A stretch of 64,000 nt of DNA from Patagioenas fasciata (Eukaryota > Chordata > Aves > Columbiformes > Columbidae), in contig NC_092520.1 of the NCBI RefSeq assembly GCF_037038585.1, positions 122,420,001-122,484,000 on the forward strand. The letters are read 5' to 3'. Of this stretch, positions 48,701 through 61,200 are shown one piece after another; position 1 is the stretch's first letter; each line of letters begins with the position of its first letter. The translations under genes and the position numbers were made by a program. Under the pieces are notes generated by a model. It was not told the DNA's origin, made no database searches, and saw only the letters and a program-made list of their open reading frames with translations.

Positions 48701-49821
48701 GGTTCTTGACAAGATATTTTTTATTTTTCTGGAACAAGACCTGTGGGGTGTTTTTAGGGTTGGATTTTTTGTTGTTTTTGTGTGGTTTTTTTTTCTTCCC
48801 TATCCTGTTAGCCAATTTGCTTGCCTGCTGTCCTCTCATGTAATATTGTGTGCATATTGTGGCACTAATTTAAATAATTCTAATATATTTACTCATTTGT
48901 CTAACTGTGCTGAACACCCTGGTGTTTGCATGTTAAAGTGTAAAAAAAAAAAAGCTTATACAGTCTCCTGACTTGTACTCTGTCCAAGAAATGACTTGAA
49001 ATTTCTCCCCACGGTAGAATTTCTAACTCTGTTTAACGAAATTCATGACACACCTCACCTTTGGTTACAGAGATGTATGCTGGGATATTCAAGCCCTGTA
49101 GAGCTTAGGGCTTGATTCTGGGATGTGTTTTCTCTGATCCTGTTGCTCTGGGTGGGTCTAGAGTCTGAAAGAAGTTTGGTAGAAATGCAGTGTGCCCCCC
49201 CTGACTCCCAACAACCTCTCTCCTGTCCACCCTGAGGCAGAGATGGGCAGGGGAATATCCTGGGCCAGACAGAGCCTTGCTTTGTGCTACACTGAAGTCT
49301 CCTGTGAAACTGAGCTTTTGGTTCAACATGTATTTGGGTAAAGACAAACTAGGATGGAGGAAGTTGTAGTGCAGCATTAAATCCTGAAGCACAGTCTGCC
49401 CAGTGAATATAGGGTTCACAAATGTTATTTTGTATGCATGGCAGTTCAGATTGATGACTGACCAATGTTTCTACTTGATAACTAGTGACAACATGCTATG
49501 TTAAGCACTCTTCTCATTAGCTGGTTGCATTTTGGATGGCAGTCAGGACCTGATCACAAATGTGAGATAATAACATAATTTGTAAACAGCATGTTGTATT
49601 TGAAATAAGTTAGAGCATGTATAAAGAAGAATAATTTTCTTTGTTTCTATTTCTTTAGGAACCTGCCCATGATTTTGAATTGGGTGAAAGCACAGAAGCC
49701 AGGTGTTATGGGTGTTAACATAATTACATCAGATTTTGTGGAGCTGGTTGACTTTGCTGCTACAGTTATTGCATTAAACGACCTCCTTTTAGAAGAGGAT
49801 GAATCTTCATCTAAATCCTGA
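30563..49821 (+). CDS. PLCXD2: PLCXD2, PI-PLC X-domain protein, complete (4 exons)
   Basis: Exons 30563-30713, 44334-44794, 45908-46149 and 49659-49821 join in frame to 1017 nt, or 338 residues from the first ATG (315 from the second). Human PLCXD2 is about 305, so the second start fits the family length better. The product is a single X-domain phosphoinositide phospholipase-like protein, lacking the PH, EF-hand, Y and C2 domains of classical PLCs. The X domain runs from [12 protein letters not shown] to the C-terminal region. Both catalytic histidines are present (His53 in GSHDSF, His128 in FIHGLF, numbered from the first ATG). Supporting motifs [11 protein letters not shown] and [14 protein letters not shown] are intact, so an active phosphodiesterase is plausible. 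It follows CD96 as in human. Coordinates give the span, not one continuous frame. Confidence 0.95.
32602..32727. repeat. G/T-rich low-complexity tract
   Basis: About 125 bases almost wholly of G and T (units GTT, GGTGGT, TTTTG), ending in GGGGCGGGGGGGGGG. Interrupted by a few C and A. Lies in PLCXD2 intron 1 with G/T on the RNA-like strand. Confidence 0.8.
35121..35187. repeat. G/T-only low-complexity tract
   Basis: 67 consecutive bases of only G and T, made of TTTG, TTTGG and TTTTTG units, in PLCXD2 intron 1. Confidence 0.85.
40983..41029. repeat. A/C-rich tract
   Basis: Two A/C-only blocks (AAAAAAAACCACAAAACACC onward, and AAAACAACCCCCCCAAC) separated by GG. It is the only member of the class with A/C on the sense strand within PLCXD2. 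Confidence 0.75.
42591..43672 (-). repeat. CR1 LINE, longest copy, with reverse-transcriptase remnant
   Basis: About 1.08 kb on the minus strand, from the CR1 3' end (CATAGAATAATTTAAGTTTGG at 42591) back to LLEKLAADG in the reverse-transcriptase region. The minus-strand frame over 42627-43307 encodes the ORF2 C-terminus ([59 protein letters not shown]). The frame over 43333-43672 carries [15 protein letters not shown] and FINDLDEG. A frameshift at about 43331-43340 (TTTTAAC where CR1 has a reading frame through) separates them. The catalytic box reads FAND instead of F/YADD. It is 5'-truncated and inactive. Confidence 0.93.
43673..44333 (+). other. End of PLCXD2 intron 1
   Basis: 660 bases between the CR1 copy and exon 2. 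They end with the acceptor GATTTTGTTTCCAG. No other feature is recognised. Confidence 0.55.
44334..44794 (+). CDS. PLCXD2: PLCXD2 exon 2: catalytic core of the X domain
   Basis: A 461-nt exon, phase 1 to 0, between TTTCCAG and CACCAG|GTAGGG. It encodes most of the X domain: [54 protein letters not shown] and [15 protein letters not shown]. Both catalytic His residues lie here. The match to mammalian PLCXD2 is close throughout. Confidence 0.97.
44795..45907 (+). other. PLCXD2 intron 2
   Basis: 1.1 kb intron with no repeat or exon recognised. It ends in TTTCTCTTTTTCTTCTGTTAG. Confidence 0.65.
45908..46149 (+). CDS. PLCXD2: PLCXD2 exon 3
   Basis: A 242-nt exon, phase 0 to 2, donor CATAG|GTAAGG. 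It begins [19 protein letters not shown] and includes [20 protein letters not shown] and [19 protein letters not shown]. It is strongly conserved with mammalian PLCXD2 and forms the second half of the X-domain barrel. Confidence 0.97.
46150..46910 (+). other. PLCXD2 intron 3, upstream part
   Basis: Non-coding. It contains a TA/TG-rich microsatellite-like stretch at about 46346-46377 and a 10-bp inverted repeat (AACTTGCCAG at 46848, CTGGCAAGTT at 46871). Confidence 0.5.
46911..47633 (-). repeat. CR1 LINE fragment in PLCXD2 intron 3
   Basis: About 720 bp on the minus strand starting AGAATCACAGAATGGTTGGG. It carries CTGAGCAGCCTGGTCCAGTGC, TCTCAGCCTTCTCTTCTCCAGGCTGAACAGACCC and GGATACCATTGGTCTTCTTGGCC, all standard CR1 3' region in reverse. 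It is the same subfamily as the 29931 copy, but diverged by many substitutions and indels, with no intact frame. Confidence 0.93.
47634..49658 (+). other. PLCXD2 intron 3, downstream part
   Basis: Non-coding. A 30-base G/T-only run lies at 48765-48794, and a weak CTCF-like match (13 of 15) at 48093-48107. It ends in the acceptor TTTCTATTTCTTTAG. Confidence 0.5.
49659..49821 (+). CDS. PLCXD2: PLCXD2 exon 4: C-terminus and stop
   Basis: Enters in phase 2 and ends with TGA at 49819-49821. It encodes [40 protein letters not shown] and then [13 protein letters not shown]. The [16 protein letters not shown] block is the conserved end of the X domain. The last few residues are variable in the family. 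Confidence 0.96.
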
Positions 49822-52800
49822 TTGCTGTATTCCACTTGTGCTCCTTAGTGGTCATCTTCAAACTCTGCAAAATGTTTTATTTATTAAGTGAAACCTAATG
49901 TAATCTCTGTTTATTTAAAAAAAAAATCTCCCAGTGATGTGTGGATCCTAGTGGAACAAAGTGCTGTCAGAGCGCTGCTACCTGTTTGACTAAATGAAAC
50001 GCCCATCTGCTGCAGCCCAGTTGTGCCCACTGCCAGTGAGAGGCTGGCCTCTGGTGCAGAGGTACCTGCTCTTGATGTACATCTCCCCGGTGACCAGGCT
50101 CACCCTGCCTCCCCTTGTCCCTCCTGCTTATTGCTCCACACCAGGGCTCAAACCGAGGGTGGCTGCTGATCCCTGAGCAGCAGTGTGACTAAGTCAGTTT
50201 TCTGCTCAGGCCACCTCTGGCATAGCTGGGCTCAGCTGGAGGCTGCTACTGTATTCATTACTCTGTTTTAGACGCTACCTCTGACTTACTTGAAGGAATA
50301 ATATTGCTGTTGTTCAGAAGGAAGCTGTTACACTGCATTGAATAGCTGAACTCTCCTATGGGCCTGAGACGTGAAGACTTGGCATCCTCTGCATCTTTGG
50401 ACTTCAAGCTCTTCTTCTGGACATCTTTATTTTACTTTAATACTTTAACACATTTATTGCAACTATGTTTAAGTGTGTTTCTTTTGGCATTAATTTGGAT
50501 TATATTTGTCTTCGAATTATGAGGGTTATAACTGAAAAGTCTGAATTCCTGTTGAGGCTTTTGAGAAACCTAGCACGACCTTTTTTTTCACTTGCTTGTC
50601 ACTTGTTTTTTTCATACATCAGGTTTTCTTTGGTGAAAGTCACCCAGATGTCCTTTCTCTGGAAAGAGGTGGGCTAAGTGGGAGTATGCTTGCTATTCAG
50701 AGAACTGGAACTGACAGGGACTGCTCAAAACCCAAATATTCAATTTCTTTGACTTGCAATGTGACAGTGAATTCTGAAATAGGACCTAAAAGTTGTGCTT
50801 GTAGTCAGAGAGCCATAGCCATAGGGAAGAAATTTCCCCAGCCTGCACCCACTTGTGACAAAGTGATAGTCAGGCAAGCATAGGCAGGCGTTGGTGCTGC
50901 TTCTTTCTGTGGTCATACTCATTTTTGTGTTGATTCACAAAAAAAGTGACCATGTGTGCTTGAGCCAATGCAGTCACATGTTGGTATTTATAAATACTTA
51001 ATTGACTACTGATAGTAGTCCTACAGCCTGATTTATCTTTGTTTAAAACAAATTGATTAGCAGATGCTTCTCTGCTCAATCATCTTCCTAAAGCAACTGT
51101 TGGTGCACTAATTATTCAGTGATTATGAATTTGTATTAATATCTAAGCTGTTCGTAATAGAATGGATTGTCTTTATAGATGTATTATTCAAAAGAAAAGT
51201 GAATCTCCAGATTTATTTATTTTATCATCCTTCGTCTGCCATCATAGGCTCACAGCCCAGAAAAATCTAAAACCTCTTTGCTTGCATGTCACAAACTCTG
51301 AACTTAGGGTAAGTTTATCTAAGGGTTTGCAAACCTTCCATGTGAACCTTGGCCGAGTTCTGAGCAGACTGTAATCTCATTTATCTGTCTTTGCATGGTT
51401 TTCATTAGAGTTCCTTGCATTTTTTTAACTGAATCCTTTATCTAAGAGAGTTGGGGGTGGGAGGGGTATCTTTCTCAAGCTTTCTCCTTTTCCCTTGTCT
51501 CTTGGTGACATGAAAATAATTTTTTTGGGGAATTAAAGTTTTTGAGAGCTCAAAATTTTACTTTAAAACTTCTTTTGAAAACCCTTGCAGAATGCATTTG
51601 TTTTTCTTGTTAATGAAACTGTTGGAACCTGTTTTGAACAGCACTATTTTGTTTGCAAAATTATTTAAAATATCTGGATTTTCCTTAGCTGAATTGTCTT
51701 AACCTATTTTTCCCATGGCCACAACTGAAACTCCATGGTAGTCTTAAATGTATGGGCTAGGTTTCAGTGGTCTTCTAGCTGCAAATTGTTTTAAAGCTCA
51801 GAACTTGGAGAAACTTGTCTTGAATGCTGATGAGGCAGAAATAATGTTTGCAAGGTTTCCTGCAGAACCAAAGGACAAGGTGAGAAGGTAAAGTGAGTAT
51901 GATGTTTGCATTTGACCATTGATGTATTTTGTACTATATATATCTACCTCAAAAGAGATTTATCAGGCTTAACCGATATTTATATTGTGTGTGCACAGTA
52001 ATGATTGTTGTGTTAATCCTTCTGTTATACTTATTTGAGTAGAAATGTGATTGTTGTAACTCAGGGCTTTGTTTAAACATTTTTAAGTACAAACTCAGTT
52101 TTTCTAATATGTTTGCCGTTAGCTCTTGTCTGTTGAAATAGGACAAAGGCATGCTAGGTGTTAAGGCTGTTAGCACAGGGAGGAGAAATGGAAAATGGCT
52201 TTAGGATTAATGAAGTAGGGGAACAGAAACATTTCTGTAAGTTGGGCCTGTCTGAAGAGACTTGTCATTTCAGAGTAGTGCTTGGTGTTACACCTCTGTG
52301 TGAGGAACCTGACAGTCTCAATAGTGAGGCAGTTGGCATATACAATTGCCTGCAACAGGATACCTCCTGTGGATACTCTAGACAACCTTAATGCTGCTGT
52401 TTAGAATTGATTTTAGAGTAGTCCTAAAGAGTCCTAAGAAATATGAACAACCTTTTTTCTGTTACACGTTATAGCCCGTAACAAAGCTGCTGGTATAATC
52501 GTTTAATCTCCTGACACAGCATCACAGCCTATCCAGTTTCCCTGCTCACACTTTGCAAAACAGAGCTCGTCTAGACTTAGACTTTGGGCTGCAGACTCTA
52601 TTTTGTGGCATTATAAAAATAAAAAGGTGAGCTGGGCAGGAAGGGAGGATCAAGGAAGTAGGACAGTAGTTTGCATCCAGTGCCCACATTGAAGGTGCGG
52701 CAGCGTTTAGCCTGGTTTCAGGCAGCAGACTGGAGCAGGACTGGCAGGTGAGTGACAGTGTCTGCAGCTGGTACTGAGAAACGTGGCTGAGAGTCTTGAG

Positions 52801-55200
52801 GAAAATAAAGATTGGTGTGAATGCTGGGGCCTCTGTGCTGTTAACGTAGACCTGCATCTCAGTACTGTGACTTGTCTTGCTTCTGTCTTCCCCAGGCAGT
52901 AGGGTTTACTTTTAAACAATTTAGGTGGAAAAATCCCTCAGAATAATTGTTCTGAGGACTTGACCATCCTATAGGTGGTGGGAGAAGAAAAACCAGGAAA
53001 CTAGTTGCTGCTTGAGGCAAAATACTTGAATTTCATATTCTTGAATGATTACGTGTATGGTTTGTTATTACAGGTTCGGTTTACTTATACATTGTGTTTT
53101 GAGTGTTGTTTCTCTTCCTAATGTGCAACCACTGAATGCCAAGCACAGTGTTGGTATGCCTGTTCTCCTGGCACTGGTTGCTGTCATGTGTGATTCAAGG
53201 CCATACTTGAGGCACAGGAGACCTCTGTATGTACGTCTGTATCCCTAATGGGGAGCAGCAGGGCAAAGGTTTTTAGGAAGTATATGAGACTTCTAGCATC
53301 TCACTGTGTGCTTGTAGGTGAAAACCAGGAGGAGTTATTACTAGATTTTACGGACTGTCAATCACTCAGCTCCTTATTTGGGAACTACTGTCTGAAATGT
53401 ATTTGACAACATAGGAGCTGGGAGTCATAATGTTGAGGTAGAGGGGTTTTTTTGAGAGCAAAAGGCAGATTCCTGCTGTTCAATTTTACCTCATGAACTG
53501 AAAGGATCCCAACTTGGATGTGCCTTGCTGAGATGGAGAGGATCTCACTGGGGACTGTGCTGGCAAGGCAGCTTTCAGGGGTGCTGTGGTCAGTGAGAGA
53601 TGCCAGGCTGGGAGTCTTCAGAGCAGAAATGCAGATTGCAGAAAGGCACCTGTTCTGCTGAACAGGCTCTTTGGAGAAGGAAGGAATAACAGGAAAAAGG
53701 TATCTTTGCTCCTGACCCATGCAGTTTTCTGCTGTGTTGATACTGAGTTAATATGTTGGAGTTTAGAAATTGCCTGTACTGTAAAGCTGAAGAAGCACTT
53801 CTGAGAAGGGATTTTTGGCTCAAACAGAAGTAGGGTGTCTGCCAAGATGCTTCTCTATTCTCATCTGGCTAGGTTTTGGGAAATAATTTATTTGCATACC
53901 TGTCTCAGGTGTTGAAGTTCATTGTTGTACCATTGAACAGAACAGGGTTTAGGACTTCTGTAGATTAACAAGAGGACATGGCCATTTTGATTTTAAAATT
54001 GGGTTACCCATGGACATCTGACAGTGTGTGTGACTTGAGGTTTACTTGACTATACAGTATTTAACACAGGGTCCATATGCAGTTTCAGGTGAGACTTTCA
54101 TCTAGACTTGAGCATATTGTTACCCATCCCTAAGAAGGACCACTGCTTGGGACAAAACTTCTGGCAATTTTTTAGTGGTTGTTTAATCACAGAGAAACTG
54201 TCTAATCTGGAGAACAGAACTGACCCAAACCTTCATTTAAAAATTGAATCAGGTCAAGATACAGGCCTGTCAGCAGTGGAGAAGGGGCTTTTTTGTTTTT
54301 TGTGGGGTTTTGTTTGTTTGTGGTTTGTGTGGGGTTTTGTTTTGGGGTTTTTTTGTTTTTTGGGTTTTTTTTTTCTTTTCTCTATCTGTCTGTTTTTTGA
54401 CTAAACAGATGGGTAGAAGAGCCAGAGCGTATGCTGAAGAGCCAATAAATTTTATGCTAAGGACCTATATGTTGGGCTAGCTGTGGTAAGAGTACAGTAA
54501 TTTACTTAGTCACACCTTCCAATAATAATCCTATTAGCTGTTTGTTTCAGATTGTTAAATCAGTCTCTATTTTGTATGGAAAAAATCAATCCCACTGATT
54601 CAGTCTTGCTGAAGAAGTGTGTGTGCTTCTGTAAGTGTATTTATTTCTCTGCAAGTCGTATCAGGTAAACAAGCTTTAACTTTTAATTGTAGGGACTGGA
54701 ATAGGAGTGTCAGCTTTAGAACTGTTTGTTGACTACATTTTATATTCCTGAATATTTATGTTGTGTGTTGTCTATTGAAATAGTACTTTTCTTACTCTTT
54801 GGACCTGTGATAACTTCTTATGTATCTCACTTCAATCAAACTGCAATGTATTCTTAATTCTGAAAAAAAGTGTTGATCAGTACATGTATGAAAACAGTTT
54901 TGGTGGTTCTTTGATTTTGCTCAATGTTAAATGTATTTTACAGTTGGACTTTTTAAATTTGTGCTGTTCATACTGTAGAAGGGGGCCAGAGGAGCCAGGT
55001 GAAGAGGAGTTACCTATTCTCAGTTTTTCTGCAGTTTCTCTTCTTGGCAGTTTGTGCTTTACCCACTGTCCAATTCAGTTTTGTGAAACCAGGATACCTC
55101 ATTTGAACTGCAGATGAACTTGGTCTGACATCTGTTTATCTCTGCTTTATTATACATCTATATCATTGGGGGTTTTGATCCTGAAAATAAAAGTACAACT
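49822..55200 (+). other. Probable PLCXD2 3' untranslated region and flank
   Basis: No coding potential. Possible poly(A) signals are ATTAAA 51532-51537, AATAAA 52618-52623, AATAAA 52804-52809, AATAAA 54444-54449 and AATAAA 55186-55191. The last is followed by GT-rich sequence (TGAGTTTGTAATCTTTATT...GTGTTCTG), which suits cleavage. Which one is used cannot be told from sequence. Confidence 0.4.
54289..54374. repeat. G/T-only low-complexity tract
   Basis: 86 consecutive bases of only G and T, with several GGGG groups (TGTGGGGTTTTG, GTGGGGTTTTGTTTTGGGG). The G-run spacing could allow G-quadruplex formation on the + strand. Confidence 0.85.
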
Positions 55201-58200
55201 TGAGTTTGTAATCTTTATTACGTGTTCTGTACTGCTGATTGTTTTGATACACCATGATTATGTTGTGAGTCAATTGACATCAGTTGAGCTTAGTTATTTT
55301 CTGATACAGAGTAGTGTCATTGAAGGTTGTTTTTTGAGGTGCTGCATCTTGCTGCATTTGTGTCCCCTAGGTAGTCAGACCTGGACAACATACTTACTTT
55401 TAGGATGTGCTGAGAAATTATCTGTGGATGTAGTTGTGCAAAATGATTAGAAAACTCTGTGCTTGCACTTGCATGTGTGCACAGTTGCATCTCAGCCTGA
55501 ATGCACTGGGGTAAAAACATGCTGATGTATGGATCCAGTTGTATTTTCAAAGGCAAGTACAATTTCTTTGTGGCTTCTGCTGCTCTAATACAGGTGATGA
55601 AGCGCCATGGTGACACCTGATCAGGAAACAAAATAGTGATAACTATTTCCATGAGCCTGGGTTAGTGTCAGATGCTTCTAACCCAGAGAGATCAGCATGA
55701 TCCTTCTTTTGGGTTATTTTTCAAATTGCCTGTCTTGAGAATGTGGGAGTACCAGGGGTGAGGAGAAGGGGAGAGTGGATGACCCCAATTCCATTGTGCT
55801 TTCAGGCACTGGTAACTGCTGGCTACTGTGTGTAGTTTGTTTTTTGTTTGTTTAATCCTGAAGGTGGAGCTGGCAGTTCAGAGCCTAATCACTGCTCTCC
55901 CTACCTTGAGGTAAGTGTTTACAAGCCAGACTTGATTAACAGTGACTCATGTACACAGGTAACCAGTGGTTTCACTAGTCTGTCTGAAATGTGCTATAGG
56001 CAGGGAGTGTGCCACTAGGTTTTACAGAATATGTACCAATGCAGCATAAGTCTAATGTGATTAGCATAAGCTACCACCAGCCTGTAGAAATGGTGGTTAA
56101 ATAACTTGCAGTAGAAGTGTTACTTTTTTGTTCCACCTCTAGATACTATTTCCCCAGGCTAGGAATCATATACCTTAAAGGGGACTTCAGGTGCAAGAGT
56201 GAGCACGATTTAATCGTACTGCTTCCCTAGGGGGCTTAATAGAATTTTTTTCTTTTTCAGTCTGTGTGCCTTTCAGCAATGCTGGACAAAGGCACATGTG
56301 TGTGTACGTGCACATATATGTACAAAGTAGCTACCTTTTATGAAGTGTATAATGAGACTGCAAAAACTAGACACGTGTTCTAAGACAAATTTATGCATGC
56401 CCTTTATATGGAGTTTTGCTGTTGCCACAAAGCTGTGATTAGCTGTTCAAACAGAATCATTCCTGAAGTGCACGTGGCTTAGTATTTGCCTTTTGGGAGA
56501 CGCTGCTGAACCTGCGCACAGATTTTTAGCTGTGGAGGATAAACTCTTCCATGCCATCTGAAGGAAAGCCAGCTTGAAAGCTGGTGTGTGGTGCCAGCTG
56601 TTCTCATTCCACGTGTAACTGGAAGGTGAGCAAAATGCTGACAGGCTCTGGAGCAAATGGGATTGATTTGTCAAGTTCTTAGGTAAGCAAATGCTGGAAA
56701 AAGAAATCAAGTGACTTTTGAACTACTGCTGGTTAGTGAGTCCAGCTGCTCTTCTTGGTGATCCAGAATTGGACACTTGTTGCTGCTCTTCTCAGCTGAT
56801 AGCAGTGCCATTGCCTGAAGGTGAAACAAAGTGGAATCTTCTGGAGAAGACAAAGTGACCAGGATCCTTTACAGGTAATTTGCTGTATGGATAAGCTGTT
56901 AAATAATCACACTTAAAATTTGCTTTCCCTCAGTTCAGAGATTTGCTTTAAATTAAAAGCAAAGGTTGCTTAGAGTAGAAAATGGTTTGTTGTTTATATG
57001 TCCTTTCTCATCTATCTCTTATCTGGAGTAGAAATAAATGTACCTTGAGAGAAGAACTACAGGATGATATAGGGTGTGCTTGAGGGAGAAGCTGCTGTCA
57101 GACGTGTAGCTGTGTAGGTTTGTATCTGCAGGTTCAACAAGAATTTGGCCTCAGTGAGTATGCACTATTTCTTTCAGCAACCAGTGAGAACATGTGCCTG
57201 TGGCAGAGCTGTTTACATTGCTAAATTTGTGAATTAAAATGTTTTCAGTGTAATTACCTATGGGCTGAAATTGCATATGGTTGTGAATTGGGTAGTAGTT
57301 CAGAGAGGTGAATGTTTCTCCTTGTCTGCTTCATGATAACTTTGTTTGCTTTCAGTAGCATTAAAACCTTGTTTACTGCAAGATGTCATTGCTTAGCCTG
57401 GCTTCTAATTTAAAGGCAGAACTGGTACAGGGGTGATTTTGTGTTACCATATCTGTAGTGAGCAGTTCCTTTGTGGAAGAGAAGAAGCAACTGGCAGTAC
57501 CTTAGGCACTAGTGCATCAAGGTAGCTAGCCAGCAGTTGCAGAGAGTGGAAACTATGACACAATGTCAGTTTGGACTGTCCCTTAGTACTTGAGGCAGAC
57601 ACTTTAGCTGCTGGATGAACCTTTGAAAGAGTTGTGGTGACTCAGGAGGTGCTGAACAAGCTGGTCTTCATGCAAAGGCTTGCAGGTTTCACTGAAATGG
57701 CCTGAAAGCTTGACTGGTGCCTGCAAAGCCCTGATGGTATCTTGTGCTTGGGTTTGAAGGAGTAGTTTCTGTGCTTGATCAGCATTGTAGATGCCTTTGG
57801 TGTTTCATCTGTTATAAACACAAGGAAGTTTTGATACGGTTTGTAGCAGATACTGTTTGGGTTGCTCAGCAGAGGGGCAGACAAACAGCAGTCCTGGCCA
57901 TGTCCCCCCAGCTTCTCTCTTTGTACTGCAAACAGCACCATGGCACTTCAGATATTTTTGCAACTCTAAGGCCAATTTCTCTTGGGTTGAATGCAAAGTA
58001 CAGAAGAAACTGAGAGCTGAGGGTGGTTTGGTTTGGTTTTGTTTTTCCTATCATGTTGCTTCTTGCAAATACACTTTAAGAAAAAGGAAATAAAAGACTG
58101 CCTGAGGCGATGTTCCTCTGTGCATCAAAGTCATCATCTGGTAGACTGGGTGGAGAAAAACATACTTTGTTTGGTGATAGCTGTGTAAATGAGAATTAAA

Positions 58201-61200
58201 GATGGTAAAAATATTGTTCTTGAACTTTATGCTATTGAGCATTCGTTTTTTCTTTCTGCTCATAGCAACTGAGCAGGGTTTGGTTTTGGTATTCCTGGCT
58301 CTTCTTCCAGCTTGAAATTGCCAAACCTAAAATCACAAGTGCAAAGAAGAAACAAAAAGCATCCTCAGAGAAGCTGGAGCAGTGGAAAGGGAGGAGGAGA
58401 GGTATGCAGTAGAGATAGTGCTGCAACTTGCCTTTTGGAATGGAAACTAAAGCTGGTATGGGGCTGGGGTTTTTTGAGACAGAACAAATTATTACATGAA
58501 TTTCACTCTTTGAATCACATCCAGTACAAAGTTCATCTGATATGTTAATACAGTTCCACATTTACAAAAGTACTGAATTTTACCTGATTGCATCCTTTGA
58601 AAGACTACACTGACAGCAAATAAAATACAATGTGCCAGGCATTTCTCCTGAGGTAAATAATAATCGCTAGTATTTCAGTCTTAAGTATCTCAAATACTGA
58701 TAGGGTTTTTTTCTAATTTTGTTTCTTGGAGGAAGCATTATTTGAACTGTGAAGCATTAGAAGCAGCCAAATCCTCCTTTGTGATAGTGGTTATTGCTGG
58801 AAAATGTGCTTTGGTCATTGCCAAAACAAAGAAAAAAGCATGTGTTTACAAAGATAATCCCCTTCTGTCCCTCCATAAATCTGTCTTGAAAACTGCCCTT
58901 AGTAACAGGATTGTCTGAGGATGAATGACACAAGCTGTCTCACCATGTTGCCTGCTTTGTTGCACACTGCAAACATGTTTTTAGAGTGGTGAACTGGGAT
59001 TTCTCAAGACTGTTTTTCCCCTGTATGCTGGGTATGTTCACTGTGCAGCCATGCACAATGCTGATGATAACACTTGAAACCAAGACATATCATTCCAGAC
59101 TTGAAGATTCAGAATGAATCCAAAACTGAGCATAGGTTTCTTGAAGTATATCCACAAAGGAAAAGCAAGGTGGCTGCAGAGATCATTTACACTGGCAAGT
59201 CAATGTAATTTGGGGGTATTCTGCTAACTCCTAGGAGGTAATCATTTGTTTCCATAGTATGCTGTCTAGAAAGAGACTGGGCAGTGCCATCTTCATGTCA
59301 CCTGGGTTTTGTACACAAGGGGCATCATGTTCTCAGATGGTTATTTGACTGCCATCTCCTGGAAAAAAAAATACTAAAAACTAGACTACTAAAAAATTGC
59401 TTGCTTTTGACAACAAACTAGATAATTATAATATTTTCTTTCATTTATTGCCAAGAACAAGAACTTTTGAGTAGCTTAATTTCCCTTCTGCATTTAGTTC
59501 CTTCCCTCCTGTCTTGGGGCTAGGTTTGTTCCCTTTCCAAGGCTGAAGGATAATACAGGCAGTGTTAATAACATGCACCAGGGAAGCAGGTTCTCAAGAT
59601 CATGATTATAGTAAAATTGTGTTTACACCAAAGTGAAATGAAAAAATTGGCCAATGAATTTGCTCTCTATGTTACTATCTTGTGATTCTTGGAGCAGAAG
59701 AGGCTGTAGAAGCTGTTGCAGCAATGCTTTTAGCAGAGAGTGAGGACACTGGAGCTCCTACTTAATGCATGTGTTTCTGTAGATGGCTGACAAGCAGTTA
59801 ACTTGAAGTCCTTGTTTTCTTGTCCCACTGGCTGTGAATTGTTGGTTAGGGCACTTTGGAAATGGCAAGGAAAACCCTTTTTACATTTCAGTGGATGCAA
59901 AGACAGTAACATTTAATAGACAGGTGTGTCCTGCTGGCCCCCCAGCCTCCCAAGGGGCACTGGTCAGTAGATCCAGAGGCTCATCCATGTGGTGTCCCAG
60001 TTCTCTCCTGCATACTCATTGTTAGAGGTGTGTAGTTTCCCTGTCCTGTTCCCAGGATCCTGCTTTGCTTGGGTCTGTATGGTTTTAGTGGTCTTCGTGC
60101 ACCCTTTATGCCTGTGGAAACTGGTAAGTGGGATTTTTCTTTGTGGGTTTCAAGCCTTACCAAAATTAAGAAGAATTCTGAAAGCGATGAACTGAAATAA
60201 CTTGCATTATGTTTGTTTGGAAGAAAAGCATGATGACCTTTTAATATGCTGAAAATTACAGTGGCGATCATTACACCTGCCCAGATCACAGAGGTGCTGC
60301 ACTATGTTGATGAAAGCTTGAGGGATGCTTGTGGTATTACTAAGGCCTGCAAATACGTAGACTGACACGGGCTCTAGGCTAAGCAGACCAAAACCAAACT
60401 CCCACGTACAGACTTCAGAATGCCTTCTGCAAAGCGCTTGGGTGCATGTCCCACCTGGCTCTTCCTGTGGCGCGAGTGTGACACACCTTCCTGGGGAATG
60501 TGGACCCGCAGGGTCAAAGCTAGGCTCGAGCATACACTCAGAGATACCATCTCTAACATTTCAGGACACCACACCTTATTCTTCTCTTCTTGGAGATTCC
60601 TGTGAATGGTGGGACAGGAGAAGAAAGGCAAGTTGGTAGCATTGCATGTTAGGAATCTCAAGCCCGTGCTCAGACCTCTCTCTTGTCTCCATCGTACTGG
60701 ATTCATGGCAATCAGGACATGTGTCCTCTGACCAGTGAGTCGTCTGAATGCTGGTGCTGTTGTTTTCCCAACTCAGAGGTAGCTGGTGTGTGTCATCGTG
60801 TTACCCAAGAGAGTTTAATTAGATTAGGTATGGGTTTCTGACTTCAAGTTGAGACAGTGAGACTGACTGTGTTTTTCTGTCCAGAACTGATGGGTCTAGG
60901 ACGAGTGTTGAAAGCTGCCTTTTGGTTTCAAAAGCACTTAACAGTCCTACTAAATTATTAGCATTGGCAAGATGCCATTGAATGGGACGAAGTCCAGTTG
61001 CAGTGATGTGGTAGAGCTGTTCTCTTTATTCTTGAATAACAACCATGAAAGACCACCTCATGCTCAAAGTTTCCTGTCCTGATCTGATGGGAGCAGGATA
61101 TATTAGCATTGAGTCTGAAGGGAATGCAGGCTCTTGTGTCCTGTGCTTTTCTCTTGTGTGTGTATCAAGTAAAGGAAAAGGAGAATTCAGAAAATGCAAA

